NCBI RefSeq assembly: GCF_000202635.1
Contig: NC_015125.1
Span: 3,224,001-3,288,000 of the forward strand
DNA: 64,000 bases
Source: Microbacterium testaceum StLB037
Lineage (GTDB): Bacteria > Actinomycetota > Actinomycetes > Actinomycetales > Microbacteriaceae
Reading direction: 5' to 3'
In this document: positions 26,970 through 36,741 of the stretch, piece by piece
Layout: each line of letters begins with the position of its first letter
Numbering within the stretch: the first letter of the stretch is position 1
Position numbers and translations under genes: made by a program
Notes under the pieces: generated by a model
Seen by the model: only the letters and a program-made list of their open reading frames with translations
Databases searched by the model: none
What the model was told of the DNA's origin: nothing

Positions 26970-27827
26970 ACGCCTCCCATCGATGTCTTCCTCAGCACCT
27001 GGCGCGCCGATCCGATCACCCTCGGCGTGCTCTTCGTGGCATCCGTCACCTACTTCCTCGGCGTGCGCGCGGCGCGACGTCGCGGCGAGAACTGGCCCGT
27101 TCGACGCACGATCGGCTTCTTCGCGCTCGGTCTGCTGCCCTACGCGGTCATCGAGCTCGGCTTCCTCGGCGTGTACTCGTCCGAGTTGCGCTGGGCGTTC
27201 TCGACCCGCATCGCGCTGCTGATCTTCGCCATCCCCGCCGGGATCGCCGCCGGTCGTCCGCTCGATCTGGTCCCCACCGGGGTGCGCGAGCGGATCCTCG
27301 CCTCCCGCATCACCCGCATCTTCGGCAACGCGATGGTCGCCACCGTCGTCATCGCCGCGGTGTTCTGCCTGTTCCTCACGCCCCTGGCCGGCATCCTGCG
27401 CGTGAATCCCGTGGTCGAGGCCTCGCTCGGGATTGTCGTCCCCCTCGTCGGACTCGCGATGGTGCTGCCGATGATGGCTCTCGGCGCCGTTCACACCGGC
27501 ACCTTCATCGCGATCGAGTTCCTGCTCGCGTTCGTCGAGCTGCTGATCGACTCGGTCCCGGGTCTGCTCATGCGCTTGAACGACAATGTCGTGGACCTCA
27601 TTCCGGATGCCACGCAGGCGGTCTCGTGGTGGCCCTCGATGCTGCACGACCAGCACCTGGCCGGCGACATGATCTGGTTCATCGCGGAGTTCGCCGACCT
27701 GCCGATCCTCGTCATCCTCATGATCCGGTGGATGCGCAGCGACCGCGTCGAGGCGAAGGGCTTCGACGACCTCTCCGACGAGGAGTACGACGAGATGACC
27801 CGCGCGCACCTGCGCGGCGAGCGTTGA
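26970..27827 (+). CDS. CtaG-like cytochrome c oxidase assembly membrane protein, atypical start
   Basis: About 285 residues with six or seven hydrophobic helices. The pattern FLSTWRADPITLGVLFVASVTYFLGVRA is typical of the N-terminus of caa3_CtaG proteins, which help copper insertion into cytochrome oxidase. No ATG, GTG or TTG precedes this conserved N-terminus; an ACG stands where the initiator is expected (TPPIDVFLS), preceded by a TACTCT box at 6 nt. The first canonical in-frame start, GTG at 27027, falls inside the first helix. Either a rare ACG start, an N-terminal truncation or a point mutation is possible. Confidence 0.65.
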   Translation, partial: TPPIDVFLSTWRADPITLGVLFVASVTYFLGVRAARRRGENWPVRRTIGFFALGLLPYAVIELGFLGVYSSELRWAFSTRIALLIFAIPAGIAAGRPLDLVPTGVRERILASRITRIFGNAMVATVVIAAVFCLFLTPLAGILRVNPVVEASLGIVVPLVGLAMVLPMMALGAVHTGTFIAIEFLLAFVELLIDSVPGLLMRLNDNVVDLIPDATQAVSWWPSMLHDQHLAGDMIWFIAEFADLPILVILMIRWMRSDRVEAKGFDDLSDEEYDEMTRAHLRGER

Positions 27828-27858
27828 CCCGCGCCCGACACCCCGACAGGGTGGAAGG

Positions 27859-28530
27859 GTGCCCACCCACGACGACGTCGACACGTTCCTGACCGACACC
27901 CTCGTCGGTGACGACCCGGTTCTGGATGCCGTGCTGCAGACGCAGCACGACGCCGGTCTCCCGTCGATCGAGGTCGCCCCCGTCAACGCGAAGTTCCTGC
28001 ACCTTCTCACCCGCATCGCCGGCGCGCGGCGTGTGCTTGAAATCGGCACGCTCGGCGGGTACTCGAGCATCTGGTTCGCGCGCGCCGTCGGTGAGGACGG
28101 ACGTGTCGTCACGATCGAGGCCGAGCCCGCGAACGCCGAGATCGCCCGCGCGAACCTCGAGCGTGCGGGTGTCGCCGCCCGCGTCGAGGTGCGAGAAGGG
28201 CGCGGTGCCGATGTGCTCCCGACGCTGGAGGGAAGCGAGCCCTTCGACCTCGTCTTCATCGACGCCGACAAGGAATCGAACACGATCTACCTCGACTGGG
28301 CCGCGCGTCTCGGCCGCCCGGGCACCGTCGTCGTGCTCGACAACGTCGTTCGCGGGGGAGAGGTGGCGGATGCCGCGACCCCCGACAGCAAGGTGCAGGG
28401 CGCCCGCGCGGGTTTGGTCATGCTCGGCAGCGACCCCCGCTTCGACGCCACCGCGCTGCAGACCCTCGACCGCAAGGGCTGGGACGGGGTGGCGGTGGCG
28501 ATCGTGGTGGACCCATCCCCAGGTCCCTGA
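27859..28530 (+). CDS. O-methyltransferase, SAM-dependent (COMT/family 3 type)
   Basis: 223 residues. SAM motif I is VLEIGTLGGYSS, followed by the metal/substrate segment VFIDADKE and VVLDNVVRGG, all standard for cation-dependent caffeoyl-CoA/catechol-type O-methyltransferases. The substrate is probably a small diol or catechol but cannot be assigned. The GTG start lies 6 nt after CAGGGT, so the transcript may be leaderless. Its 3' end abuts the repeat block. Confidence 0.87.
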   Translation: MPTHDDVDTFLTDTLVGDDPVLDAVLQTQHDAGLPSIEVAPVNAKFLHLLTRIAGARRVLEIGTLGGYSSIWFARAVGEDGRVVTIEAEPANAEIARANLERAGVAARVEVREGRGADVLPTLEGSEPFDLVFIDADKESNTIYLDWAARLGRPGTVVVLDNVVRGGEVADAATPDSKVQGARAGLVMLGSDPRFDATALQTLDRKGWDGVAVAIVVDPSPGP

Positions 28531-28590
28531 GCGTGTCGAAGGGACCGGACCTCGGCGCGCGGTCCGGTGGCTTCGACGGGCTCAGCCACC
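28522..28590. repeat. 69-nt triple-hairpin repeat, left copy
   Basis: Three adjacent inverted repeats: GGTCCCT/AGGGACC, CCGGACC/GGTCCGG and GGTGGCT/AGCCACC. The same 69-nt unit recurs at 28696-28764 with three differences. Confidence 0.85.
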
Positions 28591-28592
28591 TC

Positions 28593-30161
<1,569 letters not shown>

Positions 30162-30362
30162 GCGTCTGACGTCGTGAGGAGGGGGAGCCGAGCGGCTTCC
30201 CCTCCTTTCGCGTTCCCGGGCGGCTTTGCGGGGTGTTCGCCGAGACCCTCCCCGGTCGTCGGCGCGTCCCCGGGTCCGCTCGGATCGGCGACGTAGACTC
30301 GGCTCCGCCCGTCGCCCGAACGCTCGGTGGGGAACGACGCGGGTAGGAACGAGAGGGATGCC

Positions 30363-31097
30363 GTGGACCGACCGACACTGCCTCCCCGTGGCCCGGCATC
30401 CGGGGGATCCTCGGGCGCCAAGGGCAAGGGTGCCAAGGGTAAGAGCACCAACGGCAAGATCACCAACGGCAGGGGCGAGAAGGCCAAAGCCCCCACCGCG
30501 TCCACCGCGAAGACGCCGTCCGCGCGGCCTCCGGGTAAGCCCCGCACGCAGGGCGCGGAGCCGAAACGCCCCGCCCGCACCGCCGCCCGCGCCGCCGCTC
30601 GCCCCGCCGCCGCTCAGCGCCGGGTCGACGTGCGGGGGTGGCTCGGTGGCATCCGGGTGTCCGGCTTCGTCGTCATCATGCTCGGTCTCGTCGTCCTCGG
30701 CACGTTCGTCCTCGTTCCCACCGTCGGCACCTACATGGATCAGCGTCAGCAGATCCAGGCGCTGAAGAGCGCCGTGGCGCTGAGCCAGTCCGAGGTCGCC
30801 GACCTGCAGTCGCAGCGCGAGCGGTGGTCCGACCCGGCGTACATCACGACGCAGGCCCGCGAGCGGCTGTACTACACGATGCCCGGGGAGGTCGTGTACC
30901 TCATCGACGACGATCTTCCCGCCTCGGCCGCCCTCCAGGATCAGGCCGACGTGAGCGGAGACGTGAGCCAGACCCGCACCGACTGGATGTCGCAGTTCAT
31001 GCGCTCGCTGACCTCGGCGGGATCCGCGCAGGTGGCGGTCCCGACGGTCGGGGTCCCCGACCCGACGCCGACGCCCGACGCGCCTCCCGCTCCCTGA
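30363..31097 (+). CDS. Septum formation initiator family protein (FtsB/DivIC-like)
   Basis: 244 residues. A long lysine/alanine/proline-rich cytosolic N-terminus (about 1-95) leads to one membrane helix (GFVVIMLGLVVLGTFVLVP) and a short periplasmic-type coiled coil (YMDQRQQIQALKSAVALSQSEVADLQSQRE), with the WSDPAYITTQARERLYYTMPGE signature of actinobacterial FtsB. The C-terminus is disordered and proline-rich. It belongs to the divisome FtsQLB subcomplex. The preceding 200 nt after eno contain no gene; the GTG follows GAGAGGGATGCC. Confidence 0.85.
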   Translation: MDRPTLPPRGPASGGSSGAKGKGAKGKSTNGKITNGRGEKAKAPTASTAKTPSARPPGKPRTQGAEPKRPARTAARAAARPAAAQRRVDVRGWLGGIRVSGFVVIMLGLVVLGTFVLVPTVGTYMDQRQQIQALKSAVALSQSEVADLQSQRERWSDPAYITTQARERLYYTMPGEVVYLIDDDLPASAALQDQADVSGDVSQTRTDWMSQFMRSLTSAGSAQVAVPTVGVPDPTPTPDAPPAP

Positions 31098-31154
31098 TCC
31101 GAGCCGCCGACCGTGCTCGGCGGACGGGCAACACCGCCGGGTACCCTGAGAGCG

Positions 31155-31673
31155 ATGACTTCCACGCAGCTTCCCCCCGCCTCCGACGCCGACCTCGCCG
31201 TTCTTCAGACGCAGCTCGGCCGCGTGCCGCGCGGCGTGGTGGGTATCGCGGCGCGCTGCGTTTGCGGCAACCCCACCGTGGTGGCGACCTCTCCGCGTCT
31301 CGACGACGGCAGCCCGTTCCCCACGTTCTACTACCTCACGCACCCCGCGGCGACGGCCGCGATGTCGGTGCTCGAGGCGGGGCACGTGATGAAGGAGTTC
31401 CAGGACGAGCTCGCCGAGGACGACGATCTGCGCGCCGCCTACCTTGCCGCGCACGAGGCCTATCTCCGCGACCGCGCGGCCTACGGCGAGCCCGAAGAGA
31501 TCGCCGGGATCTCCGCGGGCGGGATGCCGACCCGCGTGAAGTGCCTCCACGCCCTCGCCGGCCACTCCCTCGCCGCGGGCCCGGGTGTCAACCCGATCGG
31601 CGACCGCGCCCTCGCCCGCGGGACCTGGTCGCCGGAGCGGTGCGTCTGCGAGACCCCCGGAGCCGGCGGATGA
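31155..31673 (+). CDS. DUF501 family protein
   Basis: 172 residues of the actinobacteria-wide DUF501 family, function unknown. Conserved cysteines appear as CVC (RCVCGNP), a single Cys (VKCLHAL) and CVC again (ERCVCETP), suggesting a metal site or redox centre. TACCCT lies 7 nt before the ATG (leaderless candidate). The stop overlaps the start of the S8 protease (ATGA). The eno-ftsB-DUF501 order is the same as in M. tuberculosis. Confidence 0.88.
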   Translation: MTSTQLPPASDADLAVLQTQLGRVPRGVVGIAARCVCGNPTVVATSPRLDDGSPFPTFYYLTHPAATAAMSVLEAGHVMKEFQDELAEDDDLRAAYLAAHEAYLRDRAAYGEPEEIAGISAGGMPTRVKCLHALAGHSLAAGPGVNPIGDRALARGTWSPERCVCETPGAGG

Positions 31674-32971
31674 GACGCGTCGTCGCCGCGGCGGCATCCC
31701 TCGTTCTTGCGGTGATGCTCAGCGGGGCGACGACAGCCCCCGTGCCCGAAGACCCCACCGACAGCGTCCGCGCGGGGGAGTACTGGCTGGATCAGTACGG
31801 CATCCGCGAGGCATGGAACACGACGCGTGGCGCCGGGCAGAAGATCGCGATCATCGACACGGGCATTGCTCGCGGACCCGTCGAGTTCAACGGCGCGGTC
31901 GTGGGCGGAACCGATGTGTCGGGCGCGGGCTCGTCCGATGGTCGCACCCCCGTGGGCGCGGTGGACTCCAACCACGGCAGCTGGGTCGCCTCTCTCGCGG
32001 CCTCGCGCGGTACCGGGAACGGCCGGGGCATGATCGGCGTGGCTCCGGAGGCCGAGCTCCTGTCGATCTCGATCGGCTTCGGGGCGTCGGCCTCTGTCCC
32101 GTTCACCGAGCAGATCGCGAATGCGATGCGCTGGGCGGTCGACCACGGAGCCACCGTCATCAACCTGTCGCTGACGACGAACACCCTGGACTGGGACCCC
32201 AGCTGGGACGACGCGTTCATGTACGCGTTCGATCATGACGTCGTCGTCGTGGTCGCCGCGGGTAACAGGGGGAGCGGCACCGACCGCGTGGGTGCCCCCG
32301 CGACCATCCCGGGCGTGCTCGCCGTGGGCGGCGTGGATCCGTCCGGACGCGCGAGCAGCGACGCGTCGACCCAGGGCATCACGATCGGCATCTCGGCCCC
32401 GAGCGAGCGGCTTCTCGGCATCTCGGCCGACGGCACGCTCGCGCAATGGAACGGCACGAGCGGCGCGGCCCCCATCGTGGCCGGAATCGCGGCTCTCGTC
32501 CGCGCAGCGCATCCGGGAATGGATGCCGACAACGTCCTGAACCGTCTCATCTCCACCGCGAAGCCCGCCCCGGGCACGGCGCCCGGTCTCGACCTCCTGT
32601 ACGGGTACGGTCTCGTCGACGCGTCCCGGGCTGTCTCGGCGGACGTCCCCTCGGTGTCGGAGAACCCGCTCGGCAGCCTCGAGGACTGGATCCGGGTGTA
32701 TCGGCGGGCCGACAGCGAGCCCAGCCCGACGCCGAGCTCGGCGCCGGTGGAGATCCCGCCGTTGCCCCCGGTCGAGGGGCCGCCCTCCGCGAGTTCGCCT
32801 CTGCTGCCGTCGCGCGATACCGTGCTGTACGGGTCACTGCCGCTCGCGGGTGCCACGCTCGCGGCTATAATGATTGCGCTCGGCGTCAGTGCTGCTGCCC
32901 GGCGAATTCGAAAGGCGCGCGGTTCTCGCGAGCCGAGCCGCACCACAAACCAGGAGTCTCTCCCATCGTGA
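31670..32971 (+). CDS. S8 (subtilisin/mycosin-like) serine protease with C-terminal membrane anchor
   Basis: 433 residues. A signal peptide (1-23) leads to the subtilase domain with catalytic Asp in IAIIDTGIA, His in DSNHGSWVASL, oxyanion Asn in VAAGNRG and Ser in NGTSGAAP. A proline/serine linker (PSPTPSSAPVEIPPLPP), a membrane helix near 400-420 and a basic tail follow. The architecture equals the type VII secretion mycosins, but no ESX genes are in the window. The end of the gene contains a TATAAT promoter-like box, and its TGA overlaps the ndh start. Confidence 0.88.
   Translation: MRRVVAAAASLVLAVMLSGATTAPVPEDPTDSVRAGEYWLDQYGIREAWNTTRGAGQKIAIIDTGIARGPVEFNGAVVGGTDVSGAGSSDGRTPVGAVDSNHGSWVASLAASRGTGNGRGMIGVAPEAELLSISIGFGASASVPFTEQIANAMRWAVDHGATVINLSLTTNTLDWDPSWDDAFMYAFDHDVVVVVAAGNRGSGTDRVGAPATIPGVLAVGGVDPSGRASSDASTQGITIGISAPSERLLGISADGTLAQWNGTSGAAPIVAGIAALVRAAHPGMDADNVLNRLISTAKPAPGTAPGLDLLYGYGLVDASRAVSADVPSVSENPLGSLEDWIRVYRRADSEPSPTPSSAPVEIPPLPPVEGPPSASSPLLPSRDTVLYGSLPLAGATLAAIMIALGVSAAARRIRKARGSREPSRTTNQESLPS
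32866..32871 (+). promoter_or_regulatory. Consensus TATAAT box inside the S8 gene, probable ndh promoter
   Basis: TATAAT lies about 97 nt before the ndh start within codons for the protease membrane helix (GCT ATA ATG ATT). It uses an ATA isoleucine codon, which is very rare in such GC-rich genes. No good -35 is visible. Confidence 0.6.
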
Positions 32972-34365
32972 CCAGCACCGTGCCCAGGATCCTCATTGTC
33001 GGCGGAGGCTACGCGGGGTTCTACACCGCGTGGAAGCTCGAGAAGCTGCTCGGCCGCGGGGAGGCCGAGGTCACCATCGTCGACCCGCTGCCGTACATGA
33101 CCTACCAGCCCTTCCTCCCCGAGGTCGCGGCCGGTGAGATCGAGCCGCGCCACGTCGTCGTCGGCCTCCGTCGTCACCTCAAGCGCACCACGGTGATCGC
33201 GGGCAAGATCACGGGGATCAATCACGCGACCAAGACCGCGACGATCACCCCGATCGTGGGCGACGAGACCTGGCAGCACGAGTACGACCAGATCGTCGTG
33301 ACCGCCGGTGCCGTCTCGCGCACGTTCCCGATCCCGGGTATCGCCGAGAACGCGATCGGCCTCAAGACCATCGAAGAGGCCGTCGCGATCCGCGACCGCC
33401 TGACCTCGAACTTCGACAAGGCGTCGGTCCTCCCGGCCGGCCCCGAGCGCGACCGTCTGCTGACCGTCGTCGTCGTCGGCGGTGGCTTCGCCGGCATCGA
33501 GGTCTTCGCCGAGCTGCGCGCCTATGCGTCGTCGCTGCTGAAGTCCTACCCCCAGCTGTCGTTCGATGACACGCACTTCCACCTCATCGAGGCGATGGGC
33601 CGCATCATGCCCGAGGTGTCGCAGAAGACCAGCGAGTGGGTGCTGAAGGACCTCGCGAAGAAGGGCGCGTTCGTGCACCTGGACACGCAGGTCAAGGGCG
33701 CAGTCGACGGTGTCATCGAGCTCTCCACCGGCGAGCAGCTGCCCAGCGACCTCATCATCTGGACCGCCGGTGTCATGGCGAACCCCACGGTCGTCCGTGG
33801 CAGCGACCTGCCCGTCGAGGAGCGCGGTCGCATCCGCACCCGCCCCGACCTCCGCGTCGGCACCGACGAAGAGGTCGTCGAGGGCGCGTGGGCTGCCGGC
33901 GACGTCTCGGCCGTCCCCGACCTCTCGGGCGGCGGCGTCGGCGGGTTCTGCGTCCCCAACGCGCAGCACGCCGTCCGCCAGGGCAAGCTCATGGCGAAGA
34001 ACATCGTGGCGGTCCTGCGGGGCGAGCAGCCCAAGCAGTACTTCCACAAGAACCTCGGTGCCGTCGCCGGTCTGGGCCTGTACAACGGCGCCTTCCAGTC
34101 CGGCAAGATCGCGCTGACCGGCTTCATCGCGTGGCTCGCGCACCGCGGTTACCACGGCCTGGCGATGCCCACGTGGGAGCGCAAGTTCCGCGTGGTCGGC
34201 GACTGGGTCCAGAACTTCCTGCACGGTCGCGAGACCGTGAACCTCGAGGCCGTGCAGAACCCGCGCGCCACCTTCGAGGAGTTCGCGGCCCGCCCGCGCC
34301 CCGCGGCCCCCGCCGCCGAGGCTCCCGCGGACGAGAAGAAGCCCGAGCCCGTCGCCGCGAAGTAA
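32968..34365 (+). CDS. ndh: Type II NADH dehydrogenase (FAD-dependent)
   Basis: 465 residues. Two dinucleotide-binding folds are seen: FAD motif VGGGYAGFYTA near 10 and NADH motif VVGGGFAGIEVFAEL near 165; GAWAAGDVSAV binds FAD further on, and a hydrophobic C-terminal region (KIALTGFIAWLAHRGYHG) attaches it to the membrane. It passes electrons from NADH to menaquinone without pumping protons. The tail is Pro/Ala/Glu/Lys-rich. The GTG overlaps the protease stop; AGGAG is about 12 nt upstream, a long spacer. Confidence 0.92.
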   Translation: MTSTVPRILIVGGGYAGFYTAWKLEKLLGRGEAEVTIVDPLPYMTYQPFLPEVAAGEIEPRHVVVGLRRHLKRTTVIAGKITGINHATKTATITPIVGDETWQHEYDQIVVTAGAVSRTFPIPGIAENAIGLKTIEEAVAIRDRLTSNFDKASVLPAGPERDRLLTVVVVGGGFAGIEVFAELRAYASSLLKSYPQLSFDDTHFHLIEAMGRIMPEVSQKTSEWVLKDLAKKGAFVHLDTQVKGAVDGVIELSTGEQLPSDLIIWTAGVMANPTVVRGSDLPVEERGRIRTRPDLRVGTDEEVVEGAWAAGDVSAVPDLSGGGVGGFCVPNAQHAVRQGKLMAKNIVAVLRGEQPKQYFHKNLGAVAGLGLYNGAFQSGKIALTGFIAWLAHRGYHGLAMPTWERKFRVVGDWVQNFLHGRETVNLEAVQNPRATFEEFAARPRPAAPAAEAPADEKKPEPVAAK

Positions 34366-34377
34366 CTCTTCGCGTCC

Positions 34378-34413
34378 CGAGACCCCCGCCCCGTCCACGG
34401 TGCGGGGGTCTCG
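34378..34413 (+). terminator. Rho-independent terminator after ndh
   Basis: A perfect 12-bp stem CGAGACCCCCGC/GCGGGGGTCTCG is followed by TCGTTTC. Confidence 0.88.
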
Positions 34414-34611
34414 TCGTTTCCGGATGCCGCGGTCCCGGCGACGCGGCGGAGAGTGTGCGCACCGCGGTGCTGGCCGGCGCCCACCCGCCCAGATCACGCG
34501 ATCCGCCCCAGCGCACACGTCGGGTGCTCATCGCAGCGCGTGATCTCGTACGGGACGTGTGATGTCACGGGGATACTCGCCCGCACACCCCGCGATACGG
34601 TGGAACCACGG

Positions 34612-34684
34612 GCCCCCGTAGCCCAATGGCAGAGGCAGGCGACTTAAAATCGCTTCAGTGTGGGTTCGAGTCCCACCGGGGGTA
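34612..34684 (+). tRNA. tRNA-Leu (UAA anticodon), class I size
   Basis: A 73-nt cloverleaf: acceptor arms GCCCCCG and CGGGGGT (first pair G-U), D-arm with GG in the loop, anticodon stem GGCGA/TCGCT around loop CTTAAAA (anticodon TAA), a 5-nt variable loop TCAGT, T-arm GTGGG-TTCGAGT-CCCAC, discriminator A. CCA is not encoded. Leucine tRNAs normally have a long variable arm, which is missing here; the amino-acid identity rests on the anticodon. Confidence 0.88.
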
Positions 34685-34822
34685 CAGTGCCCGCGCACGA
34701 CCGCTCGCGCCGTCTCGCCGGACTCCATCCACATCCCCTGAGAGTCCCCGTCACACCCCCGTTCTGCGCTGCGCCGCGCGGTTACACTGAAGGGCAATCT
34801 TCCGAACGGAGTGTGGGGACTT

Positions 34823-35392
34823 ATGTGGGAGTGGCTCGTACCGGTCTTGGTGATCGTCGGCATCGTGGTGATCGCCGGTATCTACCTGTGGGCCACTTAC
34901 AACTCGCTCGTCGCGCTCAACGTGCGCGTCGATGAGGCGTGGAGTGACATCACCGTCCAACTGAAGCGCCGTGCCGACCTGCTCCCGAACCTCATCGAGA
35001 CGGTCAAGGGATACGCCTCGCACGAGAAGGCCGTGTTCGAGAACGTCACGCGCGCCCGCGCCGAGACCCTCACCGCCGAGAGTCCCGCTGCGGCCGGCGT
35101 TGCCGAGGGCCACATGCAGCAGGCGTTGAAGTCGCTGTTCGCGGTCGCCGAGGCGTACCCGCAGCTGCAGGCGAGCCAGAACTTCCTTCAGTTGCAGCAC
35201 TCGATCGTCGACACCGAAGACAAGATCCAGGCGTCGCGCCGGTTCTACAACGGCGGTGTCCGCGAGCTGAACACGAAGATCAAGGTCTTCCCGAACAACC
35301 TCTTCGCCCGCCAGCTCGGCTTCAGCGAGCGGGAGTTCTTCGAGGTCGTCGACGGGGCGGCCATCGCCGAACCACCTCGCGTCCAGTTCTGA
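34823..35392 (+). CDS. LemA family protein
   Basis: 189 residues. A single N-terminal membrane helix (VPVLVIVGIVVIAGIYLWATYNSLV) precedes the LemA helical bundle with the conserved patterns VDEAWSDITVQLKRRADLLPNLIETVKGYA and NNLFARQLGF. LemA proteins are membrane-anchored, of poorly known function, and often accompany YgcG/TPM or metalloprotease genes, none of which is here. The ATG giving MWEWLVP is preferred over a GTG four codons upstream. A hairpin ends the gene. Confidence 0.88.
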   Translation: MWEWLVPVLVIVGIVVIAGIYLWATYNSLVALNVRVDEAWSDITVQLKRRADLLPNLIETVKGYASHEKAVFENVTRARAETLTAESPAAAGVAEGHMQQALKSLFAVAEAYPQLQASQNFLQLQHSIVDTEDKIQASRRFYNGGVRELNTKIKVFPNNLFARQLGFSEREFFEVVDGAAIAEPPRVQF

Positions 35393-35397
35393 TCGAC

Positions 35398-35428
35398 AGG
35401 CGCTCTCTCCACCTCGGAGGGGGCGCCT
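35398..35428. terminator. Hairpin between lemA and the converging glycosylase gene
   Basis: AGGCGC/GCGCCT with an inner pyrimidine/purine stem (CTCTCC/GGAGGG) is followed by TTT. It can terminate both genes. Confidence 0.7.
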
Positions 35429-35429
35429 T

Positions 35430-36671
35430 TCAGGTGGAGCGTCCGTCGGGGTGGTCGTGGCGTTCGGCCCGCAGCGCTCCGGCGACGGCGTCGGCGGCAT
35501 CGCCCCAGCGCGCGACCGTGATGCGCTCGAGGCCCTGCCAGTTCGCCGCGGCGACCAGCTCCGCGGCGACGCGATCGGCGGCATCCGGGGGCGCTCCGTG
35601 CTCCCACCACGCCGACTGCACGCGCAGCGCGCTCGACGCGCGGTCGGCTTTGAGGTCTATCCGCCCCACGACGTCGTCGCCGACGACCACCGGGAGCGAA
35701 TAATAGCCGAACCGGCGCTGCGGTGCGGGCGTGTAGATCTCGATGCGGTAGTCGAAGTCGAACAGCCGCTCCGCGCGGTCGCGGAACCAGACGACCGGGT
35801 CGAAAGGCGTGAGGATCGCCGCCGCATCCACCCGGCGGGGGCGCGCGGCATCCCGATGCAGCCATGCCTTCGCGGGCCGCCCGGCCACCTGCCATCCGTC
35901 GACCTGCACGGGGATCAGCTCGCCGGCGTCGACGAGGTCGTGCACGGCGGCCATCACCGCCGGCCGATCGCGGATGCGCCAGTAGTCCGCGAGATCGGCC
36001 GCCGTCGCCACGCCGTACGCCACGGCGGCGCGTCGCACGAGTTCCGCGATGGCCGCCTCGCGGGGCACGACGGTCTCGAGCGCCGATGCGGGAAGGACAT
36101 CGGATGCCAGGGCATACCGGCGCTCGAATCCTCGCCGCCCTGCGATCGCGACCTCGCCGAACAGCCACAGCCGTTCGAGGCCGTTCTTCACGTCGTCCCA
36201 GCCCCACCACGACCCGCGGGAGCCGCTACGGGCGTCGTGGTCGATCTCGGCCGGTCGCAACGGCCCGCGCGCGGAGAGCTCGTCGCGGAGCCACTGCAGC
36301 AACGGCTGGTTGGCCTCGGCCCAGGCGTCCGCGCCGTACTTGGCCCGAAGGGCGTCGCGACGGAACTGCAGCAACGGCCAGTCGTCGACGGAGACCAGGG
36401 ATGCCACGTGCGCCCACGACTCCACCCATTTCGGCCGGCGTGAGAAGGCGAGCTTGTCGAGCAGCGCGGTGTCGTACGGCCCGAGGCGCGCGAAGACCGG
36501 CATGTAGTGCGAGCGGGAGAAGACGTTGACGGAGTCGATCTGGAGGATGCGCATACGGTGCAGGGCGCCCGTGATCTGGCGGGTTCCGACCGTCTCGGGC
36601 CGCGGCCGGGCGAACCCCTGCGCGGCCAGGGCGATGCGGCGTGCGTCGGCGCGACGGAGCGTCGTGGTCAT
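35430..36671 (-). CDS. Winged-helix DNA glycosylase, YcaQ/AlkZ family
   Basis: 413 residues. The HTH_42 (YcaQ/AlkZ) fold is clear: HRMRILQIDSVNVFSRSHYMPVF contains the QxD catalytic motif of YcaQ proteins, and the C-terminal FDPVVWFRDRAERLFDFDYRIEIYTP is the other family signature. E. coli YcaQ unhooks interstrand crosslinks and AlkZ excises alkylated bases, so a DNA-alkylation repair role is likely. The ATG giving MTTTLRRADARRIAL is chosen. It is divergent from the AI-2E-type permease. Confidence 0.88.
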   Translation of the reverse strand: MTTTLRRADARRIALAAQGFARPRPETVGTRQITGALHRMRILQIDSVNVFSRSHYMPVFARLGPYDTALLDKLAFSRRPKWVESWAHVASLVSVDDWPLLQFRRDALRAKYGADAWAEANQPLLQWLRDELSARGPLRPAEIDHDARSGSRGSWWGWDDVKNGLERLWLFGEVAIAGRRGFERRYALASDVLPASALETVVPREAAIAELVRRAAVAYGVATAADLADYWRIRDRPAVMAAVHDLVDAGELIPVQVDGWQVAGRPAKAWLHRDAARPRRVDAAAILTPFDPVVWFRDRAERLFDFDYRIEIYTPAPQRRFGYYSLPVVVGDDVVGRIDLKADRASSALRVQSAWWEHGAPPDAADRVAAELVAAANWQGLERITVARWGDAADAVAGALRAERHDHPDGRST

Positions 36672-36741
36672 GCGTCTCACCGTATCCACAGCCTCCGACA
36701 TCACGGCGATCGCCCGGGGAGCTCGGCGGTAGGCTGACAGG

